64,000 bases of DNA. It comes from Streptomyces xiamenensis. GTDB taxonomy: Bacteria > Actinomycetota > Actinomycetes > Streptomycetales > Streptomycetaceae. Below the pieces are notes generated by a model, which worked only from the letters and a program-made list of their open reading frames with translations, was not told the origin of the DNA and made no database searches. How positions within the stretch are numbered: position 1 is the first letter of the stretch; each line of letters opens with the position of its first letter. The position numbers and the translations under genes are program-made. The stretch covers positions 4,650,001 to 4,714,000 of the forward strand of contig NZ_CP009922.3 of NCBI RefSeq assembly GCF_000993785.3, written 5' to 3'. Below are positions 42,701-51,510 of the stretch, piece after piece.

Positions 42701-43389
42701 TCAGTCGGCGGCGCGGTGGCACACGTACGCCAGCGCGCCGATCAGCAGCCGGGCCGGTGGTGGTGCGGAGCTCTCCAGGTTCGGCGGGCGCAGCCAGCGC
42801 ACCGGGCCCAGCCCGCCGTGCTCACACGGCGGCGCCGTGATGTGCCCCCGGGCCCCAGACAGCGCAGCTGCGGCAGGGCGTCGTCCCAGCCCATCCGGTA
42901 CAGCAGGTGGGGGAGCTCGGCGGCGGCACCGGGCGCGACGAAGAACCACACACGACCGTGCGGCGCCTCGGCGACCGGCCCCAGCGGCAGCCCGATGCGT
43001 TCCAGACGCAGCAGGGCACGACGGCCGGGTCCGCGCGGCACCTCGATGACGTCGAAGTCGCGTCCGGTGGGCAGCAGGACGGTGGCGCCGGGGGTACGGT
43101 CCCAGTCGGCCAGGGCCTGGCGCAGTGAGCTGCCCGCCGCGATGGTGAGGCCGGCGCTGAGCGGATGGGCACCCGGGGAGGCGCAGTCGGCGCGTCCGCA
43201 GGAGCACTCGGGGCGCCCGGGACCGGGCCCGCGCCGCACGGCGCGCGCACCCGGCGTCACGTCCCAGCCCCACAGGCCGGTGTACTCGGCGACCGCCATC
43301 CGGACCGGGTTCCGGACCAGCCGGCGCGGCAACCTGCCTGTCAGCCGCAGCTCCCGGATCTCCCGCAGTCCGTCGATCGTGAAGCCCAT
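42701..43389 (-). pseudogene. Frameshifted bifunctional DNA primase/polymerase-like gene
   Basis: The start (MGFTIDGLREIRELR, GGAGAG before ATG 43389) and most of the body belong to an actinobacterial family annotated as bifunctional DNA primase/polymerase, with CSCGRADCASPGAHPL and FFVAPGAAAELPHLLYRMGWDD. After LRCLGPG (about nt 42855) the frame turns to nonsense. The expected ending (GHITAPPCEHGG ... ARLLIGALAYVCHRAAD) continues in another frame to the TGA at 42701. The span is 689 nt, one base short of 230 codons, so a single-base deletion near the GGGGG run explains it. It is either a true pseudogene or a sequencing error. Confidence 0.83.
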
Positions 43390-43723
43390 GCACTCTCCAA
43401 CGGGTCGGGTATACGGATAGTTACGATCGTCGGGCTGAGGCCGGGGGGAGCACGTTCTGCGCAGCGCGCGCCCCCGCTGTGCTTCCTTCCGCCCGAGGCC
43501 GTGCATCCCCCGTATCAGTGAAGCGCGCACGCTGGGCAATAGGTTCAATCGGAGGGGTGGCGAATGGTGGCGATTACCCGCCGCGCCTCCAGCGCGTCGG
43601 TGATCATAGGATTACTTTCGGTAGATTCATAGACGGGATGTCAGCAGACGGCGCGTCAGATCGGTACGGCGAGGCGACGGCCATCGGCCCGCGCGGCATG
43701 CGGGCCGGAATGGGGGCGTAACT
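43390..43723. other. 334-nt gap before nsdA
   Basis: There is no supported gene. TAGATT at 43622-43627 is a fair -10 element about 100 nt before nsdA, and TCATAG is repeated directly at 43604-43609 and 43627-43632 (23-bp period) around it. On the other side, the AT-richer stretch near 43410-43430 may hold the promoter of the minus-strand gene. Confidence 0.35.
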
Positions 43724-45247
43724 GTGGGCACTGACGGCGGCACCTCCGAGAAGGTTCCCAACGAACGGCTCATGTCCTGGTTCCAGCGCAGCGGCTGGTC
43801 CAAGGGCGAATTGGCCCGCCAGGTCAACCGCCGGGCCAGGGAGCTGGGCGCCCACCACATCAGCACCGACACCTCGCGGGTGCGCCGCTGGCTGGACGGC
43901 GAACAACCGCGCGAACCGATACCGCGGATCCTGTCGGAGCTGTTCTCCGAGCGGTTCGGCTGCGTGGTCGGCATCGAGGACCTGGGGCTGCGCTCCGCCC
44001 GCCAGTCCGCCGCCGTCTCCGGCATCGACCTGCCCTGGGCCGGCCCGCAGACGGTGGCGTTGATCAACGAGTTCTCCCGCAGTGACCTGATGCTGGGCCG
44101 GCGCGGCTTCCTGGGCACCTCGCTGTCGATGTCGGCGGGCCCCGCGCTGATAGAGCCCATGCAGCGCTGGCTGGTGCCCACCTCCGCCGAAGCACCCGCC
44201 CCCGGAGCATCGGGGGGCGGCGCCCGGATCATCGCGCTGCCCGCGCCCGCCGGCCCCGATGGGCGGCGCGGAAATCTGTCGGTGCCCGAGCTGGAACAGT
44301 TGGAGGCCACCACCGCTGAATTCCGGGCCTGGGACGCGCAGTGCGGCGGCGGACTGCGCCGCAAGGCGGTCGTCGGCCAGTTGCACGAGGTCACGGACCT
44401 GCTCCAGGAGCCCCACCCCGAGCCGGTGCGCAGGCGGTTGTTCCGCATCACCGCCGAGTTGTCCGAACTGGCCGGCTGGATGAGCTACGACATCGGACTG
44501 CAACCCACCGCGCAGAAGTACTTCGTCCTCGCGTTGCACGCCGCCAAGGAATCGGGGGACCGGCCGCTGGGAGCGTTCATCCTGTCCCAGATGAGCCGGC
44601 AGATGATCCATCTGGGCCGGGCCGAGGACGCCCTGGAACTCATCCACCTCGCGCAGTACGGCAGCCGCGAGGGAGCCACCGCCCGTACCCAGGCGATGCT
44701 CTACGCGATCGAGGCGCGCGCCTACGCCACCATGGGGGCCCCGCCCAAGTGCCATCGCGCGGCGCGCGCCGCGGAGGAGACGTTCGCGGAGGCGGGCCGG
44801 GCCGACCAGGACCCGCCGTGGATCCGCTTCTTCTCCGAGGCCGAACTGAAGTCGGAGAATGCCCACTCCTACCGCGATCTCGCCTATGTCGCCGGACGCA
44901 GCCCCACCTATGTCTCGCTGGCCCGCCCGGAGATGGAGCGCGCGGTGCAGTTGTTCGCGGCGGAGTGCGAGGGCAAGGAGAACGGCGGCCACCAGCGGTC
45001 GTATGCACTCAACCTGATCGGCATGGCTTCCGTGCACCTGCTGGAGCGGGAGCCGGAGGCCGCCGCGGAGCGGGCCGAGCAGGCCATCGCGCTGGCCCGG
45101 CGGCTGCGTTCGGAGCGGGTCAACACCCGGCTGCGCAAGACCTCCGCCAACGCGCTGCGGGACTTCGGCGAGGTGTCCGCCGTACGCGGTCTGACCGAGC
45201 GGCTGACCACGGAACTCCCGGAAAACGAGGTGGTACGGGCCTGCTGA
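43724..45247 (+). CDS. nsdA: Developmental and antibiotic repressor NsdA
   Basis: This 507-aa protein has an N-terminal helix-turn-helix-like region (SGWSKGELARQVNRRA, TSRVRRWLDGEQPREPIP), a linker, then TPR-like helical repeats from about residue 190 (QLHEVTDLLQE to EQAIALARRL). It matches NsdA, a negative regulator of sporulation and antibiotic production in Streptomyces, as recalled. GTG start, monocistronic. It precedes amtB-glnK-glnD in the conserved order. Confidence 0.93.
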   Translation: MGTDGGTSEKVPNERLMSWFQRSGWSKGELARQVNRRARELGAHHISTDTSRVRRWLDGEQPREPIPRILSELFSERFGCVVGIEDLGLRSARQSAAVSGIDLPWAGPQTVALINEFSRSDLMLGRRGFLGTSLSMSAGPALIEPMQRWLVPTSAEAPAPGASGGGARIIALPAPAGPDGRRGNLSVPELEQLEATTAEFRAWDAQCGGGLRRKAVVGQLHEVTDLLQEPHPEPVRRRLFRITAELSELAGWMSYDIGLQPTAQKYFVLALHAAKESGDRPLGAFILSQMSRQMIHLGRAEDALELIHLAQYGSREGATARTQAMLYAIEARAYATMGAPPKCHRAARAAEETFAEAGRADQDPPWIRFFSEAELKSENAHSYRDLAYVAGRSPTYVSLARPEMERAVQLFAAECEGKENGGHQRSYALNLIGMASVHLLEREPEAAAERAEQAIALARRLRSERVNTRLRKTSANALRDFGEVSAVRGLTERLTTELPENEVVRAC

Positions 45248-45570
45248 GCGCGCCCGTCGCCCTCTCCTCATCCCCGGCCGCGGCGGCCGGCCCGGAGCAC
45301 CCGACCCGGCATTCCCACCAGGTCCTCTCCGGGTCGGCCCGCCGCGGCCGGTTCCCTGTCCGCACTCCGGGAGGACAGTGCGGCACACCGTAGTACGGGC
45401 GTGGTGACGGTCAGGTCCATTTCATCTCTGCTTAACATGCGGCTACTCATCGTCACCCATGCGAAACATGGGCGGCCATCACCGGAAACGGCCCTCCGAG
45501 AGCCTGTGGCGCATCCTGACCCGCCCAAGATCCTGCCCGCACGGGTCGTCATTCTGAGGAGACGTTCACG
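45248..45570. other. 323-nt amtB promoter region
   Basis: There is no supported gene. It contains a GlnR-type box at 45452-45467 and GAGGAG (45556-45561) before the TTG start of amtB. A CCGGCC/GGCCGG hairpin just after nsdA may act as its terminator. Confidence 0.5.
45452..45467 (+). promoter_or_regulatory. GlnR-type box upstream of amtB
   Basis: GTCAC-CCATGC-GAAAC matches the actinobacterial GlnR pattern GTnAC-n6-GAAAC exactly. A weaker TTAAC half-site lies about 20 nt upstream. GlnR activates amtB-glnK-glnD under nitrogen limitation in Streptomyces. Confidence 0.65.
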
Positions 45571-46860
45571 TTGGAAGCAGCAGATATCGCTTTTGTGGTG
45601 ATCTGTGCCGCTATGGTCATGCTGATGACCCCCGGCCTCGCCTTCTTCTACGGAGGCATGATCCGTGTCAAGAGCGCCTTGAACATGCTCATGATGTGCT
45701 TCATCGCCACCGGCATCTCCAGCGTGCTGTGGGTGCTCTACGGCTTCTCCATCGCCTTCGGTGACAGCGTCAACGGCGAGGGCGGCGGCATCATCGGCAA
45801 CCTCGACTTCATCGGCTTCAAGGGAATGCTCGGTGTCGAGGGCTCCGAGACCCTCCTCACCTTCGCCGTGTTCCAGCTGATGTTCGCCGTACTCACCCCG
45901 GCCCTGATCAGCGGTGCCCTGGCCGAGCGCGTCAAGTTCAGCGCCTGGGCCGTCTTCATCGCGCTGTGGGTCTCCATCGTCTACTTCCCCGTCGCGCACT
46001 GGGTCTGGGGCGACAACGGCTGGATCGGCGGCCTGGAGATCGACGGGCGCGAGGTCATCGACTTCGCCGGCGGTACCGCGGTCCACATCAACGCCGGCGT
46101 CGCGGCCCTCGCCGCAGTCCTGGTGATCGGCAAGCGCGTCGGGTTCAAGAAGGACCCGATGCGTCCGCACAACCTGCCCATGGTCATGCTCGGTGCCGCC
46201 CTGCTGTGGTTCGGCTGGTTCGGCTTCAACGCCGGCTCGGAGCTCGCCGCCAACGGCACCACCGCCCTGATGGCCCTCAACACCATGGTCGCCACCGGCA
46301 CCGCCGTCCTGGGCTGGCTGGCCTACGAGCGCATCCGGCACGGCGCGTACACCACGCTCGGCGCCGCGTCCGGCGCGATCGCCGGCCTGGTCGCCATCAC
46401 CCCCTCCGGCGCCAACGTCAACCCGATGGGTGCCCTGCTCATCGGCCTGGTCGCCGGCGCGGTGTGTGCCTGGGCCGTCAGCCTCAAGTACAAGCTGGGC
46501 TTCGACGACTCCCTCGACGTGGTCGGCGTCCACCTCTTCGGCGGCATCATCGGCACTCTGCTGGTCGGCTTCCTGGCCATCGACGGTGCCGGCGGCTTCG
46601 CCCAGTTCGCCCTCCAGGCCGTCGCCGCGGCCGCGGTCATGGCGTACTCCTTCGTCGTCACCTGGATCCTGGCCAAGATCATCGACTCCACCATGGGCTT
46701 CCGGGCCACTGAGGACGACGAGACCGCCGGGCTCGACCAGGTCTACCACGCGGAGACCGGGTACGACTTCAGCCAGACCGGCACCGGTTCGGTGTCCGTG
46801 GCCAGCAGCGTTCCGGCGACCGCCCAGACGGCCTCCGGTGAGAAGAAGGTGGACGCATGA
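45571..46860 (+). CDS. amtB: Ammonium transporter AmtB
   Basis: The 429-aa protein has about 11 membrane helices and the Amt signatures MTPGLAFFYGGMIRVKSALNM, FAGGTAVHINAG and GAALLWFGWFGFNAGS. It conducts ammonium into the cell and is blocked by GlnK. The best start is TTG 45571, 9 nt after GAGGAG. The stop overlaps glnK (ATGA). Confidence 0.96.
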   Translation: MEAADIAFVVICAAMVMLMTPGLAFFYGGMIRVKSALNMLMMCFIATGISSVLWVLYGFSIAFGDSVNGEGGGIIGNLDFIGFKGMLGVEGSETLLTFAVFQLMFAVLTPALISGALAERVKFSAWAVFIALWVSIVYFPVAHWVWGDNGWIGGLEIDGREVIDFAGGTAVHINAGVAALAAVLVIGKRVGFKKDPMRPHNLPMVMLGAALLWFGWFGFNAGSELAANGTTALMALNTMVATGTAVLGWLAYERIRHGAYTTLGAASGAIAGLVAITPSGANVNPMGALLIGLVAGAVCAWAVSLKYKLGFDDSLDVVGVHLFGGIIGTLLVGFLAIDGAGGFAQFALQAVAAAAVMAYSFVVTWILAKIIDSTMGFRATEDDETAGLDQVYHAETGYDFSQTGTGSVSVASSVPATAQTASGEKKVDA

Positions 46861-47195
46861 AGCTCATCACCGCAGTGATCAAGCCGCACCGTCTCGACGA
46901 GGTCAAGTCGGCCCTCCAGGCCTTCGGTGTGCACGGCATGACCGTCACCGAGGCCAGCGGCTACGGCCGGCAGCGCGGACACACCGAGGTCTACCGGGGT
47001 GCCGAGTACACCGTCGACCTCGTCCCCAAGATCCGCCTGGAGATCCTCGCCGAGGACGACGACGCCGAGCAGCTGATCGACGTCGTGGTCAAGGCCGCCC
47101 GCACCGGCAAGATCGGTGACGGAAAGGTCTGGAGCGTCCCGGTCGAGACGACCGTACGGGTCCGCACCGGCGACCGCGGCCCCGACGCCCTGTGA
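46857..47195 (+). CDS. glnK: Nitrogen regulatory protein P-II
   Basis: This 112-aa P-II has MKLITAVIKPHRLDEVKSAL, the T-loop GYGRQRGHTEVYRGAEY with the modifiable Tyr51, and GKIGDGKVWS. It senses ATP/ADP and 2-oxoglutarate and gates AmtB. In Streptomyces it is adenylylated by GlnD and proteolytically trimmed. Confidence 0.98.
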   Translation: MKLITAVIKPHRLDEVKSALQAFGVHGMTVTEASGYGRQRGHTEVYRGAEYTVDLVPKIRLEILAEDDDAEQLIDVVVKAARTGKIGDGKVWSVPVETTVRVRTGDRGPDAL

Positions 47196-47251
47196 CACCG
47201 GGCACCGCGACAAGGCACCACCTGACGATCTGAACAGGAGCTGGGGACCGC

Positions 47252-49822
47252 ATGACGGCGGAGTCGACATCCACCACCGGCACGGACACGGGCCCCAGCG
47301 GCGGGTACGCGGCGGCCAGGCTGCGTCTGCTGGGCGAACCATTCGCCGAGCAGACCCGGCCCGGGCCGCCGCGCCGCGCCGAACTCGCGCAGCTCACCGA
47401 CACCTGGCTCACCGGCCTGCTCGGCCCCCGGCCGCACAGCCCCCGCGTCGCCCTCGTCGCCGTGGGCGGCTACGGACGCGGCGAACTGTCCCCCCGCAGC
47501 GACCTCGACCTGCTCCTCCTGCACGACGGAACCGGCAGCGCCGCCGAGATCGCCGCCCTCGCCGACCGCCTCTGGTACCCCGTGTGGGACCTCGGCATCG
47601 CCCTCGACCACTCCGTCCGCACCCTCGGCGAGGCTCACACGACCGCCGCGAACGACCTCAAGGTCCATCTCGGCCTGCTGGACGCCCGGCACATCGCCGG
47701 CGACGCCGCCCTCACCACCGAACTGCGCACCGCCCTGCTCGCACAGTGGCGCGCCCAGGCACCCGCCCGCCTCCCGGCCCTGCACGAACTCGGCCGCGAA
47801 CGCGCCCGCCGCCACGGCGAACTGCCCTTCCTCCTCGAACCCGACCTCAAGGAGGCCCGCGGCGGCCTGCGCGACGCCACCGCGCTGCGCGCCGTCGCCG
47901 CCTCCTGGATCGCCGACGCCCCCCGGAGCGGCCTCGAAGCCGCCCGCTCCACCCTCCTGGACATCCGCGACGCCCTCCACCTGACCACCGGACGCGCCAC
48001 CGACCGGCTCGCCCTGGAGGACCAGGACCAGGTCGCCAAGGCCCTCGGCATGCTCGACGCCGACGCCCTGCTGCGCCGCGTGTACGAGGCGGCCCGCACC
48101 ATCTCCTACGCCTCCGACGTCACCTGGCGCGAGGTCGGCCGGGTACTGCGCTCGCGCGCCGCCCGGCCCCGGCTGCGACAGCTGCTCGGCGGCCGCGGCG
48201 GCCGCCGGGTCAACCCGGCGGAACAGCGCACCCCGCTCGCCGAAGGCGTGGTCGAGGTGGACGGCGAGGTCGTGCTGGCCCGTTCCGCCCGTCCCGACTG
48301 CGACCCGGTGCTGCCGCTGCGCGCCGCCGCGGCGGCGGCCCAGGCGGGGCTCCCGCTGGCCATGCCCGCCGTCCACGCGCTCGCCGCCGGCGCCGCCCCG
48401 CTCCCCGCGCCGTGGCCGGCGGAAGCGCGCGAGGAGTTCATCACCCTCCTCGGCGCGGGGCCGGACACCGTCCCGGTGTGGGAGGCACTGGAGGCCGGCG
48501 GGCTGATCGACGCCCTGCTGCCCGACTGGGAACGCGTGCGCTGCCGCCCCCAGCGCAACCCCGTGCACCGCTGGACCGTCGACCGGCACCTGGTCGAGAC
48601 CGCCGTCCGCGCCTCCGCGCTCACCCGCCGCGTCCAGCGTCCCGACCTGCTGCTGGTCGCTGCCCTGCTGCACGACATCGGCAAGGGCTGGCCCGGGGAC
48701 CACAGCGTCGCCGGGGAGACCATCGCCCGCGACATGGCCGCCCGCATCGGCTTCGGCCCCGCCGACGCCGAGGTGCTGGCCACCCTGGTACGGCACCACC
48801 TGCTGCTCGTGGAGACCGCCACCCGCCGCGACCTGGCCGACCCCGCCACCATCGCTCACGTCGCCACGGCCGTCGGCTCCACCGGCACCCTCGAACTCCT
48901 CCAGGCCCTCACCGAGGCCGATGCCCTGGCCACCGGCCCCGCCGCCTGGTCCACCTGGCGGGCCTCCCTCATCGACGACCTCACCGCGCGGGTCGCCGCC
49001 GCACTGGAGGAGGGCAGCCCCTCGCCGCGCGCCGTCCCGCCACGGGCCACCGTCGCCGCCGAACGGCTGGCCATCGAGGCCTTCCGCACCCAGGCCCCGG
49101 TGCTCGCCCTGCACACCGCCCGCCCCGACCCCGCCACGCCGCCCACCGGGCGGGAACCGGGCCGCGCCGACGCCGCGCCGTCCCCGGACCTCCCGGACGG
49201 CGACGCCGCCGGCCCCGAACCCGTCGGCGTCGAGCTCGTCGTCGCCCTGCCCGACCAGCCCGGCGTGCTGCCCGCCGTGTCCGGCGTCCTCGCCCTGCAC
49301 CGGCTCACCGTCCGCTCCGCCGAACTCAGCAGCGTCGACCCCGCCGGGCAGGGCGAGGTGCTGCTGCTCCAGTGGCGGGTCGCCGCCGCGTACGGCTCCC
49401 TGCCGCAGGCCGAACGGCTGCGCGCCGACCTGGTCCGCACCCTGGACGGCTCCCTCGACATCACCGGCCGGCTCGCCGAGCGCGAGGCCGCCTACCGCCG
49501 CCCGCGCCGCAGGACGCCGCGGACCCCGCCGCCGCGCGTCACCGTCGCACCATTCGGCTCGGCCCTGGCCACCGTCATCGAGGTCCGGGCCCAGGACGCC
49601 CCCGGGCTGCTCCACCGCATCGGCCGGGCCCTGGAGGGCGCGGGCGTGCGGGTACGCAGCGCCCACGTCAGCACGCTCGGCGCCAACGCGGTCGACGCCT
49701 TCTACGTGACCCGCCCGACCGGCGGCCCACTGCCCGCCGAACAGGCCGCGCAGCTCGCCCAGGACCTGGAACGCGCCCTCGCCCCCACCCCCGATCAGGA
49801 AGCCGCCGAACCCGCGGGCTGA
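47252..49822 (+). CDS. glnD: P-II uridylyl/adenylyltransferase GlnD
   Basis: This 856-aa protein has a nucleotidyltransferase domain (GGYGRGELSPRSDLDLLLL), an HD domain (ALLHDIGKGWPGDHSVAG) and two C-terminal ACT domains (LPDQPGVLPAVSGVL and AQDAPGLLHRIGRAL). In actinobacteria it adenylylates GlnK rather than uridylylating it. ATG start 56 nt after glnK. It completes the amtB-glnK-glnD operon. Confidence 0.96.
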   Translation: MTAESTSTTGTDTGPSGGYAAARLRLLGEPFAEQTRPGPPRRAELAQLTDTWLTGLLGPRPHSPRVALVAVGGYGRGELSPRSDLDLLLLHDGTGSAAEIAALADRLWYPVWDLGIALDHSVRTLGEAHTTAANDLKVHLGLLDARHIAGDAALTTELRTALLAQWRAQAPARLPALHELGRERARRHGELPFLLEPDLKEARGGLRDATALRAVAASWIADAPRSGLEAARSTLLDIRDALHLTTGRATDRLALEDQDQVAKALGMLDADALLRRVYEAARTISYASDVTWREVGRVLRSRAARPRLRQLLGGRGGRRVNPAEQRTPLAEGVVEVDGEVVLARSARPDCDPVLPLRAAAAAAQAGLPLAMPAVHALAAGAAPLPAPWPAEAREEFITLLGAGPDTVPVWEALEAGGLIDALLPDWERVRCRPQRNPVHRWTVDRHLVETAVRASALTRRVQRPDLLLVAALLHDIGKGWPGDHSVAGETIARDMAARIGFGPADAEVLATLVRHHLLLVETATRRDLADPATIAHVATAVGSTGTLELLQALTEADALATGPAAWSTWRASLIDDLTARVAAALEEGSPSPRAVPPRATVAAERLAIEAFRTQAPVLALHTARPDPATPPTGREPGRADAAPSPDLPDGDAAGPEPVGVELVVALPDQPGVLPAVSGVLALHRLTVRSAELSSVDPAGQGEVLLLQWRVAAAYGSLPQAERLRADLVRTLDGSLDITGRLAEREAAYRRPRRRTPRTPPPRVTVAPFGSALATVIEVRAQDAPGLLHRIGRALEGAGVRVRSAHVSTLGANAVDAFYVTRPTGGPLPAEQAAQLAQDLERALAPTPDQEAAEPAG

Positions 49823-49900
49823 CCGTACCCGTGTCATACGGATACGCTGGAGGGCACCGCTCATCCGAGACCGCCGACGCATAAGGGATCCGCCAGCGCC

Positions 49901-51454
49901 GTGTTCGACACACTCTCCGACCGCCTAGCGGCGACGTTCAAGAACCTCAGGGGCAAGGGCCGCCTCAGCGAGGCGGACATCGACGCCACGGCGCGCGAGA
50001 TCCGTATCGCCCTGCTGGAGGCCGATGTCGCCCTGCCCGTGGTGCGCGCCTTCATCGGGCAGATCAAGGAGCGGGCCAGGGGCGCCGAGGTCTCCAAGGC
50101 GCTCAACCCCGCCCAGCAGGTCATCAAGATCGTCAACGAGGAGCTCATCGGCATCCTCGGCGGCGAGACCCGGCGGCTGCGGTTCGCCAAGAACCCGCCC
50201 ACCGTGATCATGCTGGCCGGCCTCCAGGGTGCCGGTAAGACCACCCTCGCCGGCAAGCTCGGCCGCTGGCTGAAGGAGCAGGGCCACACCCCGCTGCTGG
50301 TCGCCGCCGACCTCCAGCGGCCCAACGCCGTCAACCAGCTCGCCGTCGTCGCCGAACGCGCCGGCGTCGGCATCTTCGCCCCCGAGCCCGGCAACGGCGT
50401 GGGCGACCCGGTCAAGGTCGCCGAGGACTCCCTGGTCCACGCCCGCGACAAGCAGTTCGACGTGGTCGTCGTCGACACCGCCGGCCGCCTGGGCATCGAC
50501 CAGGAGATGATGGCGCAGGCCGCCGACATCCGGGACGCCGTGCGCCCGGACGAGGTGCTCTTCGTCGTCGACGCGATGATCGGCCAGGACGCGGTCACCA
50601 CCGCGGAGGCCTTCCGCGACGGCGTCGGCTTCGACGGTGTGGTGCTCTCCAAGCTGGACGGTGACGCGCGCGGTGGTGCGGCGCTGTCGATCGCCCAGGT
50701 CACCGGCCGGCAGATCATGTTCGCCTCCAACGGCGAGAAGCTGGACGACTTCGACGCCTTCCACCCGGACCGGATGGCCTCCCGGATCCTGGGCATGGGC
50801 GATGTGCTCAGCCTCATCGAGCGGGCCGAGCGCACCTTCAGCCAGCAAGAGGCCGAGGCGATGGCCTCCAAGCTGGCCAAGGGCCCCAAGGAGTTCACCC
50901 TCGACGACTTCCTGGCCCAGATGGAGCAGGTCCGCAAGATGGGCTCCATCTCCAAGCTGCTCGGCATGATGCCCGGCATGGGCCAGATGAAGGAGCAGAT
51001 CAACAACCTGGACGAGCGCGAGGTGGACCGCACCGCCGCGATCATCAAGTCCATGACGCCGGCCGAGCGAGCCGACCCCAAGATCATCAACGGCTCGCGG
51101 CGGGCCCGTATCGCGCGCGGCTCTGGGGTCGACGTCTCCACGGTCAAGGGCCTGGTGGAGCGCTTCTTCGAGGCCCGCAAGATGATGTCGAAGATGGCCC
51201 AGGGCGGCGGGATGCCCGGCATGCCCGGTATCCCCGGCATGGGCGGCGCGGGCAAGCGCAAGGGCAAGCAGCAGAAGAAGACCAAGGGCAAGCGCCAGTC
51301 GGGCAACCCGATGAAGCGTCAGCAGCAGGAACGCGCCGAGGCCCAGCGCAAGGCCGAGGGCGGCGGTGCCGCCTTCGGTGTCCCCGGCGCGGGCCAGGAC
51401 CCGGGCGACTTCGAACTGCCCAAGGAGTTCCGGGACATGCTGCCCCCCAAGTGA
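49901..51454 (+). CDS. ffh: Signal recognition particle protein Ffh
   Basis: This 517-aa SRP54 GTPase has the N domain, G1 GLQGAGKTTLAGKLG, DTAGR and SKLDGDARGGAAL, then a Met-rich M domain (KLLGMMPGMGQMKEQ) that binds signal sequences and 4.5S RNA. The C-terminus has a Gly/Met/Pro then Lys-rich extension (GKRKGKQQKKTKGK). GTG start. A 16-bp hairpin follows the stop. Confidence 0.97.
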   Translation: MFDTLSDRLAATFKNLRGKGRLSEADIDATAREIRIALLEADVALPVVRAFIGQIKERARGAEVSKALNPAQQVIKIVNEELIGILGGETRRLRFAKNPPTVIMLAGLQGAGKTTLAGKLGRWLKEQGHTPLLVAADLQRPNAVNQLAVVAERAGVGIFAPEPGNGVGDPVKVAEDSLVHARDKQFDVVVVDTAGRLGIDQEMMAQAADIRDAVRPDEVLFVVDAMIGQDAVTTAEAFRDGVGFDGVVLSKLDGDARGGAALSIAQVTGRQIMFASNGEKLDDFDAFHPDRMASRILGMGDVLSLIERAERTFSQQEAEAMASKLAKGPKEFTLDDFLAQMEQVRKMGSISKLLGMMPGMGQMKEQINNLDEREVDRTAAIIKSMTPAERADPKIINGSRRARIARGSGVDVSTVKGLVERFFEARKMMSKMAQGGGMPGMPGIPGMGGAGKRKGKQQKKTKGKRQSGNPMKRQQQERAEAQRKAEGGGAAFGVPGAGQDPGDFELPKEFRDMLPPK

Positions 51455-51468
51455 CCGAAGCGGTGCCC

Positions 51469-51507
51469 ACGGCGCCCGGAGACGTACCGCACGTCTCCGG
51501 GCGCCGT
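51469..51507 (+). terminator. 16-bp hairpin between ffh and proS
   Basis: Arms ACGGCGCCCGGAGACG and CGTCTCCGGGCGCCGT are perfectly complementary around a 7-nt loop. The stem ends 3 nt before the most likely proS ATG. It looks like the ffh terminator but would also cover the region where a proS ribosome-binding site should be. Confidence 0.75.
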
Positions 51508-51510
51508 ACC

